Numbered from the stretch's first letter, positions 1 to 11,251 are shown. The stretch: DNA of 52,510 bases from Isohypsibius dastychi (GCA_034696485.1 JAQIWT010000029.1:1-52510), one strand, 5' to 3'. Program-made: numbers and translations. The notes: generated from the sequence alone by a model not told the origin.

Positions 1-139
1 GCGTCGTGGGGGGGGGGGGGGGGGAGGGCGCGGGGTGCGTCGGGATTATTTACGCGAAATGAGGTTGCCGGGATTTCGTGTTTTCCTGGTACCCATGATA
101 ATATTGTTAATTTATTCTTCAGTTTTTTTCTTTTTTTAG
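1..139 (+). other. Intron of the ABCB6-like gene with a 17-G run
   Basis: The sequence up to the acceptor at 138-139 has no open frame continuing into the ATP-binding exon. A run of 17 G at 8-24 sits in a G-rich stretch. It may be a natural homopolymer or a hard-to-assemble site. No other feature is seen. Confidence 0.5.
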
Positions 140-1481
140 GATGATCCAGATGTCGTTTGTGGACATGGAGAATATGTTCGATTTACTTGACGAGAAAAAA
201 GAAGTCGAGGACGCAATCAATGCATCAGACCTCAAGCCGATCGGTGGCGAAATTGAATTTCGAGACGTCTATTTCGCTTACGAACCATCAAGACCTATTC
301 TTAAAGGAATCTCATTCAAAGTCAAAGCTGGAAACACCGTCGCACTAGTCGGCCACACCGGAAGTGGAAAAAGTACCGTCATCCGGTTGCTCTTCCGGTT
401 CTACGACGTCCAAGGTGGCGCTATTTTATTCGATGGACAAGACATCTCTAAAGTAATCTTGAAAACACATAAGTTTATTAGAAATGTGATTTTGTTTATT
501 AATTTTGTTTTCTTAATTTGTTTCTTTAGGTCACGCAATCTTCGCTTCGTAAAACAATCGGTGTTGTGCCACAAGATACTGTCCTGTTTAACGGACCAAT
601 TGGATACAATATTCGTTATGGAAAAATAACAGCTTCTGATGCTGAAGTAGAGGAGGCCGCAAAAGCTGCGGATATTCATGAGAGAATTCTCAGCTTTCCC
701 CAAAAGTACGAAACGGTTGTTGGGGAAAGAGGACTGAAACTCAGTGGAGGCGAAAAACAACGGGTTGCCATCGCGCGAACTGTTTTAAAGTCCCCTTTAG
801 TTGTGATGATGGACGAAGCCACGGTATGGTTGTTTTAATGTTTCAAAAGTTAAATTCACTGTGTTAGGGGAAGCTTATTGTCCTGAAACTTTATGTCCAA
901 AAATATTTCGACAGAATTTTTGATCGCCGGTCTCGAATTTCTCATTGTTACGCATTCAGCTGATAAATCAGTAATCAAGGCAAACTCCTTCGGGATTTCA
1001 AATCAAGCACATTGATTACCTGAAGGTGTTTTACATTGTCAAGTAACAGCACCTAATCAATATTTTATTTGCAAATTTAGTTTTCCATAATTTTGTTGAT
1101 AATATTATGCGAATTTGCAGGCCTGATATGTTTTGAATTTTGATCAATTTGCAGGCTGCGCTGGATACGCAAACAGAGCGGAAAATCCAGTCGGCTCTGG
1201 AAAATGTTTACGCGAATCGGACGACTTTGATCGTAGCCCATCGTTTGTCAACAGTCGTCAATGCAGATGAGATTTTGGTATTGAAAGAAGGAGAAATCGC
1301 GGAACGTGGAAGTCATCAGGATCTTCTTGCGCAACAAGGAATGTACTACAATATGTGGGAAGAACAGCTCAGAGCACCGACCAAAAGCGAACTCGAGCCG
1401 GAAGCTCTGAAACAAAGTCGCAATAATTCCCGGATGGATTTTCCGAAATATAGCGGGATGGAGAAAGTCGAGAGTTTTTAA
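140..1481 (+). CDS. ABCB6: ABCB6/HMT-1-type half ABC transporter, C-terminal part (5' truncated by window)
   Basis: Three exons, 140-452, 530-823 and 1155-1481, join in frame to give the nucleotide-binding domain of a half ABC transporter. Visible motifs are Walker [10 protein letters not shown] (about nt 351-377), the Q-loop in [10 protein letters not shown], the signature [14 protein letters not shown], Walker B ending DEAT, and the H-loop in VAHRLSTV. The lead-in MENMFDLL and the stretch GQDISKVTQSSLR resemble vertebrate ABCB6 and nematode HMT-1, which handle porphyrin or heavy-metal conjugates in mitochondrial, endosomal or lysosomal membranes. The first exon starts at a splice acceptor, so the transmembrane half lies outside the window and the ATG at 141 is internal. 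The D-loop region reads DEATAALDT where DEATSALDT is usual. An AATAAA at about 1529 is a likely poly(A) signal. Confidence 0.92.
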
Positions 1482-1659
1482 CAGCAAACAATGAGTCTTT
1501 ATATTTGTCCAACTTGAACCCAAAACCGAATAAATCATTCTTTCGAAATATTCTGTAAACAAAATGCGTGCATTCTGCACTTTCAAATCACAAAAACTTG
1601 AATCACTGATTGGAAAAAATCAGTACGGTATTTGAGCGCGAGGATTAAATAACAATGCC

Positions 1660-3249
1660 TCAAGTCTGGCCACGCAGTTTTAATGACATGATCTTTTCTT
1701 TCAGCTGAAAATAACCGTCGATGACCTTTCTGACGTATCTGCAATAATTCAAGAGTTATTACTTTCTGGACTGTGAAAAAAACACCACGTTTTTGCACGA
1801 CTTACTGCAGTCCTTCCCAACCTCCCAACTGATTGATTAATCCGACGTAATCTTTGTTTATTGATTCGTACGTCAAAACGAAAGCAGTCAAAAACCACGA
1901 TTTGATCTGCAAAATCAACTGTTTCAAATCATGGCTGATTTTGAGTGCCAAGAAAAGAAATATCGTAATTCAGACCAGCAGGGGTTTTCTAGTCAAACTT
2001 GAAGTAACTGCTTACCAGACCGAACTTGTTGGCTCGAACATACATATTCCATACATCGAATTCATTGATGGTGGAATCGCCGGAAGTCAACCTCTTCCAC
2101 GATTTCAAATAATCACGGATAAATTCAAGCTGGAATGATTCCGACGGATAATATGTGTTGTAATCCATCTGGCTGGGATCCATACCTGAAATAAAAGGTA
2201 AAATAACGGAACTCATTACAGAAATATAAAATCGATCAAATGGCGACAGAAACTAGAAAGCAGATACAAAACTAATGAAAATGGAATATTAGAAACAATC
2301 CGTTTTTGATCTCAGCAAAAAACATTTGGTAATAAAAAATGTAGAGAAACAGAAAAACATATTTTGAATAACGTAGCAGTTAACTTATATTGCCAAAAAA
2401 ATTCAGTTCGGTTCTTACCAATAAATTCGGTGAAAAAATTCCCGATGTCATCTGCCTGGAATCCGATTTGTGCAAACTCAAAGTCGATTAAATGCACATC
2501 ATCCTCTTTGTCGTCCAAAATAATATTACCCGGTAATAGGTCATTGTGACAAAGAACAAGGGGCGATTCATCGACGAAATCCTCGCAATGCAAAATCCAG
2601 GATTCGCACTCTGCTCGCAATGCCATCAAATCCGGGAATAATTCACGTGCTCGTTTTTCTGCGGCTGGATCCACAAAATTCCATGGAGCATTTGCCCAGA
2701 ACCTTCTGGTTTTTTGGATCAAAGTTGGGGTTGTCAGAACATCAACCGGAAGTGATAAAGAAGCTGCATGCATTTCCGCGAGCTTCGTCGCAATCAATCT
2801 GTCAATTGGAAGTACTGTAGATCAAATCAGACTGAGTTCGACAAATGCAAACCCACATACTTGCTGATTTTTTCATTAGGAAAATCCGTCAAAGTCAGCG
2901 GACGTCCCTCCCGGAATGCGAAACAGACTCCATTAAGAAATCGTCCATAAATCTTCCCATAAAGTCCACGTTTGCTCATAAATTCTGTGTAGGAATATTC
3001 TTGATTTCGATCCAACACATCCGCCATAACATCCGTGTTCACTCGAACTAGAATTTTATCTTCCGGTTTCGCAGCGGTTTTGACTAAAAACATCCGATTA
3101 CTGTAGCCTCCACTTAACACGTTGATAACTGGTTCGGCATTCGTGGAAAAGAATAAGTCCGGGCGAAATTGCTGGATGACACTGATTACATCCGGTAAAG
3201 GGTCATTCACATTTACAGATAGATTAAGGACTTGTTGCTCCCCATCCAT
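1660..3249 (-). CDS. Choline/ethanolamine kinase, paralogue 1
   Basis: Five exons on the minus strand (3249-2861, 2798-2419, 2185-2016, 1906-1806, 1738-1660) join in phase to a 372-residue protein. Choline/ethanolamine kinases use ATP to phosphorylate choline or ethanolamine, the first step of the Kennedy pathway in the cytosol. Support: the nucleotide-loop region VLSGGYSNRMF (about residues 44-54), IATKLAEMH, the catalytic Brenner motif CHNDLLPGN (about residue 214), and the metal-binding LIDFEFA about 18 residues later. Length fits the family. The C-terminal exons are less conserved but keep an open frame and good splice sites. The chosen ATG at 3249 follows a likely acceptor at about 3270. 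A paralogue lies 2.2 kb upstream on the same strand. The 3' end is tail to tail with the ABC transporter, 178 bp apart. Confidence 0.9.
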
Positions 3250-3349
3250 ATTGCCGCAAGTTCGGCTGAAACAACAAAAGAAAAATAAATCGGGGACCAA
3301 GCACGATTAACTATCTCGAGACTAAATTTGCCAATTTTAGCCTGAAATC

Positions 3350-3965
3350 AAGTGTTGCAGCTTAGAGTAAAAGACCGGGCTTGAAAAATGAATAGATTCT
3401 GTCCGATGAAATCTCGAAATATTTTTCAATGATTCAATTTCGAACCAATCAGTCCTAATGGACATTTCATGGTTTCCAAGGTCATCGCTCGTCCAAAATG
3501 AAATACTCAGTCAAAAATCAAGCCATAGGTGTATAAAATAAAGCTCAAAAGATCGCGCCTAGAAAATTAATAGATTCTGTCCAACGAAATTCTGAAATAT
3601 GGACTTTGAAGTTTATATTCGTTCCAAAACTCAAGGTCACCAGCAAGATACTGCACAGTATATCGTATATAGTACATCTATTCTAACAAAATAAAAAAAT
3701 TCGAATAGCCTCAACACTTTTTTGATCTTGTCAGCCTTTATGGACGTTTTCAAGGTTCCCGAGGTTGTAGCTATGATGGAATTATTATTTCTAACGAATA
3801 GCACTCAACTTAAAATCGAGTCTTACAGCTCAAATGATCAGGCTTGAAAATTAGTAGACTCTATCTGATGAAATCTCGAAATACAGACTTTAGAATCATA
3901 ATTCATCAAAAACTCAAGGTTTCCGAGGTCGTAGTTCCGATAGAATTATTTTTTCCCAAGTGGCA
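3350..3965. repeat. Degenerate tandem repeat upstream of choline kinase 1
   Basis: Three diverged copies of one unit are visible at about 3377-3450, 3555-3650 and 3838-3960. Shared words include AATAGATTCTGTCC, GAAATCTCGAAATA and CAAGGT(T)TCCGAGGT. A fourth fragment with the CAAGGTTCCCGAGG word lies at about 3750. Spacing is irregular (about 180-290 bp), and no open frame runs through it. The rest of the 3250-4213 gap contains no recognisable gene. Confidence 0.6.
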
Positions 3966-4213
3966 ACATGGTAGCGGTTAGCTCCTGCAACCTTAAAGTT
4001 CACTTTTTTACAATATTGAATGTTAAAGAGTAGAAAGCCTCCGGTTGACGGAAATGGAACGAGCGGGTTACAAAGCGATTTTTATTCGACTGCTGAACCA
4101 AAGAAACGCCAAAATCTGTAGTACAATATCCCGCCAAAAATGGGCAATTGAAAACACAGAACACAATATAACACCGTCGACAAAATCGCAGTTTGTGCGT
4201 GTGAATGCAAAAG

Positions 4214-4672
4214 CTAAACAGAAGTACCGTTTTTCCACCTCTTCAACTCCAATGCCAGACCATACAACAGAGGAAATTCATTTTCCGGCGAATAGTAGGG
4301 CTGCGGAGCCGGGGACACTGGCGGAGGCGCCATGTAAAATATTACATTCGTAAAATTAAAAATAACTGAACCGTTATTATTAAGATTGCCTATTGACTGC
4401 ATTCCAAGTGTGCCGAATTGCGGTGCGTTGAGCACCATTGTTGCGTTGGCCGGCTTCATCGCGCCGATGGCTGGAGCTTCCAGTGAAGCATTGGAACCAA
4501 GTAGTTGAAGACGGCGAACCAAGGCATCCTGCTCAGCTGTGGCTATCCTCGGCGTTCCAGTGGTGGTTTCGTTGATGGCGCTCATGAAACGCGCTTTGAG
4601 TGAATCAATATCGAAAGCCTGACAGGAAAGAGTGGCGATCAGAAGGGAGCTGATGACTGGGATCAAGTACAT
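4214..4672 (-). CDS. Small secreted protein of unknown function
   Basis: A single open frame of 152 residues with a clear N-terminal signal peptide: a hydrophobic stretch followed by SCQA, likely cleaved near residue 19. The mature chain has many Asn-X-Ser/Thr glycosylation sites (about six), a Pro-rich piece APPPVSPAPQP, and no cysteines after the signal. I do not recognise a family. A TATAAAA-like box on the minus strand at about 4797-4804, roughly 125 bp upstream of the ATG, supports a real single-exon gene. It lies between the two choline kinase paralogues on the same strand but has no evident functional tie to them. An additional downstream exon cannot be excluded. Confidence 0.65.
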   Translation of the reverse strand: MYLIPVISSLLIATLSCQAFDIDSLKARFMSAINETTTGTPRIATAEQDALVRRLQLLGSNASLEAPAIGAMKPANATMVLNAPQFGTLGMQSIGNLNNNGSVIFNFTNVIFYMAPPPVSPAPQPYYSPENEFPLLYGLALELKRWKNGTSV

Positions 4673-4794
4673 GGTGGATGATCAAATGGATATGGCTGAC
4701 CAGCGGCGATTTCTGACTTGCAGAGGAAACTTTGGATGAAAGATGGATTGCGAAGCTTGAAGACTCGAAATGACGGAAAGAGTATCGGATCTTT

Positions 4795-4806
4795 CAGATT
4801 TTATAC
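4795..4806 (-). promoter_or_regulatory. TATA box for the small secreted protein
   Basis: Read on the minus strand, CGTATAAAATC lies about 125 bp upstream of the ATG at 4672. It is the only TATA-like word in the immediate upstream region. Assignment rests on sequence match and position only. Confidence 0.45.
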
Positions 4807-5414
4807 GATCCGGGAATTGTTTATAAGCAGAATGCAGGGAGAAGACAATGGGAGTCAACCAGCGTCCGCCCCTGTCTTTGTCATATACGTTTAGTGTCCT
4901 TAAAGATCCGGATTGGGTTTTTAGAATCTTTGAATTTTGATTGTTTAAAAGTTGCGACGACGAAGAAATTAAAATAACAGTTGCAATTGTAGTTTATTGC
5001 GCGCAACAGATTTTACTGGAATCTCGAGATTATTTTCACAAATGCCCGGCTTCTTAAAGTTCACCACGATCGACCCGCGTAAATTGTTTCTAAAATAACT
5101 GGATTAAACCGTGACTGCCTGAGAATTGTTGAAATTATTTAATTTGTGATTCACAATTCACATCTTTGAAAGTTGATAATATTTTAATTCGTTGGCTTAT
5201 TTTATTCCCGGTTCACGTTGTTTCGACGTATAGCATTTTAGCTTTGATTCCGGGTGCTCCACCACGAATCCGGAAATTATTTTACTTAAATATATGAGAC
5301 CCCTACCTAATCAATTCATTCCAGAAAAAACGGCAGAAAATAACCGGCAAGTTTATTTTCTGCCGACGAAAAATCAACCAAAGGGAAAACAATAACAAAG
5401 TAAAATTGATCAGC
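4807..5414. other. Intergenic region between secreted protein and choline kinase 2
   Basis: About 600 bp of AT-rich sequence with no open frame of note. It must hold the 3' UTR of choline kinase 2 and upstream sequence of the small secreted protein. No repeat or RNA gene was recognised. Confidence 0.5.
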
Positions 5415-6844
5415 TCACTTTTGTAATCTTGAAACCACCGGTTTTTCCGCGCGATAAATATCGAGTGCAGATTTTGCAAAACTGAAATGAAAAAATGATA
5501 AAGTTAGTCCAGACGCTTTCACGAAAAGATTGAATTCTCATACTGCAAAGCACCAAGTCTTGCTTCTTTATTCTCATTACTAGCGTTCGACACCAGTATC
5601 CACGCCAAACAGAACCAACATCTCAGCTGAAAACGAAAAGCCATAAAACAAGGTTATTAGATTAACATCAACGAATCAGATTTCACCAAAGCAAATTTCC
5701 TTGAGGAAACATAGCAGTTCCACACTTCCGCTCCGGAAATCGGTAAGTCCGCTAAGCTGGAGTTTCCAACTCCCAAAAATTTACGGCGGGCTTCCAAATA
5801 ATATTTAACAAATTTTAAAGATAACTCCTCATTTTCTCTCAAAGCTGTAATGAAAAAGGCCGAAATAAATATTACGGTAGTATGATTCCGACAACTTTCA
5901 AGCCGAAGGTCGCAATTCACACTTACGTAAAGTTTCCGATAAGAAACCGGCGATATCTTGCTCTGGATACGCAAATCCGGCAAACTCGTAATCAATAAAA
6001 CTGACTGATCCTTGCGTGACTTCGTAGATAATATTCAGCGCGTGGATATCCGAATGACATAAAACTGGCGAACCGGTAAAATAGGGGCTCCTGAATTCTT
6101 CGGCAAAAAATGCAAACTCAGCAATGAGATCGTTGTAATCCGGAAAGAACGACCGAATTTCCTCGGAATAATCCGAATCGTCGGAATAATGATCTTTGAC
6201 AGCCAAGAGATATTCATGAATAATCTTGACCAGGTCTTCCGGTTCTCGGTCACCAGGACAATTTAACGAGACGAAATGTAGTTCCGCCATTTTATACGCA
6301 ATTTTTCTAAGTGAAAAATTTTTTCAATCACCCGAACATGATATAAATTTTGATCCTCAGAACTCACTTGAGCATTTCCGGTTTACACACATTTTCAGCA
6401 GTTAATGCATGTCCAGGCAGAAATCCATAACATATTCCATTTTGAAATAACCCATAAATTTTAGCGCTCAATCCGTGTTGATGAAGAAAAATAAGATACG
6501 ATAATTCTTTCTTCCGGTTGAACATTTTTGATGCAGCATCAGGATGCACTCGTAAAATAATATCCTCTTTTCCGGTTGTTGTTCGAAACATTTTATTAAC
6601 CAATCCGCCAGACAGTTCCTACACAGAAACAAAATCGTTCATATACATTGGGGACAAGACCCTGTAAAAATACATCAAATAGAATTACAGTACAAGTACG
6701 TACCTTCAACGCGAAATTCTCGTGTGCGTAAATATCTGGTCGCAGCCGTTCTACAATCTTCCCTAAACTATGCTCTGGATCGTCGGGATTCGCTCGAATA
6801 TTGACGAACGGGACTTCCGCCGAAGCATCATCACCGCTGTACAT
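5415..6844 (-). CDS. Choline/ethanolamine kinase, paralogue 2
   Basis: Six minus-strand exons (6844-6704, 6618-6368, 6306-5927, 5844-5687, 5626-5544, 5481-5415) join in phase to 359 residues. Family marks are ELSGGLVNKMF (phosphate loop region), KIAYKMAELH, the Brenner motif region CHSDIHALN and FIDYEFAG. The usual HND triplet is HSD here; the catalytic Asp and downstream Asn are kept, so activity is plausible but substrate choice may differ. Intron positions and phases after the first exon (2, 1, 0, 2) match paralogue 1, so the two genes arose by duplication; paralogue 1 lacks the first intron. The gene is divergent from HINT1, sharing a roughly 0.4-0.6 kb promoter region. Confidence 0.88.
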
Positions 6845-7282
6845 TCTAAAAGTCCTTTGCAACGTTCAAATTTGCTACCGGTAGTTTATTCGGAGGTAAA
6901 TTCTAAGAATGCAGTACAATCGTTTTGGTTTATAATTATAATTATAAAGTGTTGTTGTGGATTTATGGTACGTACGCGATCTTGACAGCTGACGCAATGC
7001 TTGGGCATGCACGGCAACGTGCTTCAGGCTGCATCTTAGCTAATCCTTCCTGCGTGCAGGATGCACGTACGCTTTTTCGGGCGCATCCACTTGTAAGCAT
7101 GCATATTACGTGACGTAAGTGAGCTGCAAATGAAAATCCACAACAAAGATTCATTTCTTTGAACAAACAGGAAACAAGATTAATATTTTCGTCGCGCCAG
7201 GAAGGTTCCTGGTCCTGAATCCTGCAACTCTCTCATACAGCAAGGTACCAATAATCTGCTTGCATAAGTTTACCTGATCATC
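6845..7282. promoter_or_regulatory. Divergent promoter region, choline kinase 2 / HINT1
   Basis: About 440 bp between the two divergent genes. It has an AT-rich block (TTATAATTATAATTATAAAG at about 6931-6950) and then short palindromic words such as ACGTACG, GCATGC and ATGCATAT between 6965 and 7110. No long open frame is convincing. The regulatory role is inferred from position only. Confidence 0.4.
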
Positions 7283-7429
7283 ATGTTCAGCTCGAAATTT
7301 ATTGGGGCATCTCTGGTATTTTTTCGTGTCGCTTCATCGGCGCTTTTCAAGCCAGAATTGTGTCCGAAACCGTTTCTGGTCAGCAAAGCCCGTGTATCCT
7401 CTGTTAGTCTTCAGTATAGTCTCGATTAA
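7283..7429 (+). other. Upstream ORF in the HINT1 leader with mitochondrial-presequence-like composition
   Basis: An ATG-started frame of 48 codons ends four bases before a strong donor (CTG|GTAAGT, exon end 7433). Its peptide begins MFSSKFIGASLVFFRVASS, rich in Ser, Lys and Arg and almost free of acidic residues, like a mitochondrial targeting sequence. Used with the strong donor it is only an upstream ORF. With a weak donor at 7393/7394 (CGT|GTATCC) it would join in phase 0 to the HINT1 ATG exon. Confidence 0.35.
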
Positions 7430-7464
7430 ACTGGTAAGTTATTCGTTTGATTTGGTTGTAGAAA

Positions 7465-8623
7465 ATGGCGGATGCCAGCGGAGAAGTCGAGAAAGCGCAA
7501 CATATGAAACCAACGGAGTCACCCAGTATTTTCACGAAGTATGCAACTGGCTCCTTGTAATTGCAACGAGACTCTGACTCAAGTGTTCATTTCAGAATCA
7601 TCAACAAGGAAATTCCCGGGAAATTCCTGCATGAAGACGATAAATGTGTGGCTCTTGTGGACGTGAATCCGCAAGCCCCCGTGCATTTTCTCGTGAGTAG
7701 TTTTTGTACGACTAGCATTGTTGCTCTGTTTAAATTGTGATGTTGTTGTGACAGGTTGTTCCAAAGAAGCAGATCCAGGGTGTTAGTACGGTCACCGAGG
7801 ACGATGCGGCACTTCTGGGACATTTGTTGGTTGTGGTCAAAAAGGTCGCGGAGCAGCAGCATTTGAGCAATGGATATCGAGTTGGTAAGTTATTGCTGTT
7901 CGTGAAAAAATCGACACGTTGGTTAGGAAGTTCTGGGAGAAACTAATCATTGGAAAATGGTGTTTACTTACTGTCATTTCAAGAAGCTGTAGTATCAACT
8001 AATCAGCAAGATCCAGAAAGGCATTAATAAATTACCAACAAAATAATTAAAAGGCTGTTTTTCAGCCGGAAGTTACTGAGGGTCGAGGTGTCTGCAATGA
8101 GATAAATTCTGGATACCAATTTGAACAAAGAGTCTCCTTGCTTCGGTCCAGTTTTGTCTCTTGAGTTTCAGTTGAATTGATATGGAATTTTTCATGCGGA
8201 AATTTGTAAATTACCCAAACTTGCAGCTGACTATTGCCCAAAGTATCCCGTTGTCGAGAAACTTGGAAAATTATTTAAAGAAGGAAAGGTTTTTATTCTG
8301 CTGGTCAGTTTGGAAATCTGTCGAAGTTTTCCAAGCCTGTTGGAATTGCTGTATCGGCTTTTGTTTTGGTAAAGTTGTTCTTGATCCGGCATTTGATATC
8401 TCACAGTTCGAAACTTTCTCAGCTTTGAACAAAATCTAGAATGTCGTTCTTTGTTTTCGATGCAGAATGAGGAAACTTATCACACATTAAATAAATTTGA
8501 GATTCAGCAATGTCAGATGTTTTTTTTCCAGTGATCAACGAAGGACGAGATGGATGTCAGAGCGTTCCTCACCTTCACCTCCATGTTCTTGGAAAGCGAC
8601 AAATGAACTGGCCTCCTGGATAG
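7465..8623 (+). CDS. HINT1: HINT1-type HIT-family nucleotide hydrolase
   Basis: Exons 7465-7538, 7596-7692, 7755-7884 and 8532-8623 give a 130-residue protein, close to vertebrate HINT1 (126). The histidine triad HLHLHVLG near the C-terminus is intact, followed by [10 protein letters not shown] as in the family. Upstream, [16 protein letters not shown] and VVPKKQI match the HINT core. HINT proteins are cytosolic/nuclear homodimeric purine nucleoside phosphoramidases. The ATG at 7465 follows an acceptor at 7461, so a spliced leader or 5' UTR exon exists upstream. The last intron is 647 bp and holds nothing recognisable. Confidence 0.95.
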
Positions 8624-8787
8624 AACTTAATTCCGATTTCTAACTTAATCCACCGAAATCGAATACCGGTGATCATTCGCTTCGATGTCAAGTAACGTTC
8701 CCAGGCGACTTATGAGCCTTGTTGAAACGGCGGCGGCTTCGTTTTGTAGTACATTCTCTCTCATAATTTACCGCTCCACTTTTCTGA

Positions 8788-10886
8788 ATGAATAACACCG
8801 AAATTTTGGAAGAAGCTCGAGCCGTCGGTTTGAGTCTTCAATCAGTTGAGCGTTTTCAGAATGCAGTCCAGGCGGAAATTGACTCGATGGGGTCATTCGA
8901 ATTCACCCTTCTTCTCATCAAGAAATTCTGTGTGGATAAACGGGATGCGATTTTGAAACATGTCACCGATTCTGGATTACGGATTGTTGCGATGGAAAAA
9001 GTGACCTTTGCCCGAATGGACGCTGTGAGGTTTGCGATTATTCGAGCTCAGGGGAAAGATTTGCCATTGGATCTTCGTGAGCATTCTGCGACGTTGGAAT
9101 CGCTGGTGGAGGGACCGGCGGAAGCAGTGATTGTAGCGGGAATTGAGGCCGTGAATAAGATGATTGCACTTGCTGGGCCTGATGATCCTATTGAGGCGCG
9201 AGAAAGTAATCCCGACTCATTGAGATCGCTTTTTGGTGGTGACGGACTGGTGGAAAATGGATTACATTGTTCCGGTTCGTTTGAGTTTATATGAGTACTA
9301 GTAAGAGCACCCGTCAGTTTTCATGGATGATTTATTATTCAGTAGCTTAGTGAGCTTTTTGTTTGCGGGATATCGGAAATATTGGAAATATTACAGCGAA
9401 TATTCAGATTCAGAGTTTTCACTTTTGAACCATGTTTTCGAATATCGGTAATTCATTATCTTCGGAAAACTGAATGCCGGGAAAAACTAACGGTTGTCGA
9501 AATTGTATTTTGGGGAAGAAGAATTAGAAAAAATAAAGCATGTTTTCGTAGTTTAAACCATACAATTAGTGCTTATCAAATATTTGTGGCCAGAGACAGA
9601 ATGTAAAACTGAGGAGTTTGAAGTGTATAATCTGTAAAGCGTCACATTAAATCAAATATATGGACCGGGAAAAGACGGTGAAGACGTTTTTGGCAGTCAT
9701 AAAATTACATTCGAAATCGTTTTGAAAAGAATTTAGTTAAAGAGGGACCGTCGTATGTGTTGGATAAATAAACTTGGGTTGTCTGATTGTAGCGTATCGC
9801 TTTTTGCGTGATTGTTTTTTAGTATCGGAAATTTTATGCCTTTTTCTATCCGGACGTTTGTTTTTAACACTGTTTGGAATATGTAAAATTTTCAGTAATG
9901 CAAAATGTTACAAAAATCAGGCTGTTACAATACGTATTCAAAGCAGATTTATCTTTATTAATCTTTAGTTTTATCTTTATTTTTATCTTTGTCTTTAACT
10001 TTATTATTAATTTTCAGTCAATCAGAAGGAAGCACATGCAGAGCTCAGTTTGATATTCCCCAACTACATCGATCTCATCAAGAGCAGAGGTCTCACTTCT
10101 CAAGTGGATCAATGGCTCTGGTCACTCTGGCGCTCCGAGCCCGAAGGAAACCAATTCAGCTCGCGTCTTTTCGACATCACTTTCATCAATCTCGGCCCGA
10201 ATGATCGTCGAACTAACATTCGAGAGCTCTTCAGATTCGTCCGCGACAAAATATCTGGTCTCGTCACTTCATTCACATCCAAACTTCCAGCCGCATCAAA
10301 ATCGATTTCCGTCGAGCCGGACGATTCATCCGAAATCCCTCCACTGGTCATCCCTGAAATCGAATCGGAAATCTCCATGACGAAACTGAAAGAACTCTCC
10401 GCCCATGATTCCTCCCGGGAATTCGAAGTTGAGCATTCCATCCGGCAGAGGTCTTCGTTTGCAGAGCGAACCGGAACCGGAAATGAACCCAGTTTCGCTG
10501 ATTCCATCCGGCAGAGACCAGCATTTACGGAGCCAACCGGAACCGGAAGTGAAACTGCTCATCAAACACTCAGCCATTTCCAGTCTCAATATGTGAGGAG
10601 AAGAACCCCAGATTTGCGCCGAAGAACACATCCGCCCAGAAAAACATTCAGGAGCTCTCATTACGATGTCCCCCAGACACCAAGTATCCCGGCTAATTTT
10701 GAAGCTGCCAGCGCGGTTGACATGTATCAGGGCAAATTGACCGATGAATCCGGCAGTCGTCCAAATGACGCCTCGACTTCCGGTTGCGATCAACGTTTGA
10801 AGAGCGATTCTGAGACAATATTTGAGGACGTTGATAAGGCTAAAGAGCCTGATTGTTTACAGTCTTTGTCAGAAAAGGCTCATTAG
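8788..10886 (+). CDS. Divergent nucleoside diphosphate kinase (NME5/8-like) with long Ser/Thr/Pro-rich tail
   Basis: Two exons, 8788-9274 and 10018-10886, make 451 residues; the 743-bp intron has a weaker donor (G|GTTCGT). The first ~190 residues are an NDK fold: FTLLLIKKF aligns with the usual IKPD strand, and ARESNPDSLRSLFGGDG and NGLHCSVN align with the region around the phosphohistidine. The His is kept but the canonical HGSD is HCSV, typical of divergent NME5/8/9-class domains, so phosphotransfer is uncertain. After IFPNYIDLI comes a ~260-residue low-complexity tail with two tandem copies of a 22-residue unit containing SIRQR and TGTG. It converges with the orphan gene at 11252. Confidence 0.8.
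10435..10566 (+). repeat. Two-copy coding tandem repeat (66-bp period) in the NDK tail
   Basis: ATTCCATCCGGCAGAG recurs exactly 66 bp apart (10435 and 10501), and both units share the ACCGGAACCGGAA word. The unit encodes SIRQR..F.E.TGTG.E twice, in frame. The period is a multiple of three, so copy-number change would preserve the frame. Confidence 0.85.
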
Positions 10887-11251
10887 GTTTGGAAGATGAA
10901 TATATTTTTCTTAAAATATGTTCGTTGAACACACAGATGATTCAGCATTACAGTCTTCCGATTTCTCTGATTAATAATCGACTGATTCAATTAATTGAAT
11001 TCGACCTTTTATCTGGACTATTTGGATCGAATCGCCAGTTTCCTGGAACATTGATAGTTTTGCAGACTGTCAAAAAAATTATCCTCTGTGCAGAAAAGTA
11101 TCGCATCGAGCTATGAGATTTGTCCTAGATAAATTTAGTGCAGAAAAAAGATACGTTGAAAACATGAATTACAGATATGCATAGAAGAAACCTAAGTTCA
11201 ATGAAAGACCGATTGATTGACGTATTTCAGTTACAATATAATGATATATCT
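10887..11251. other. Intergenic region between convergent NDK and orphan genes
   Basis: 365 bp of AT-rich sequence carrying both 3' UTRs. Nothing else is recognised. Confidence 0.4.
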
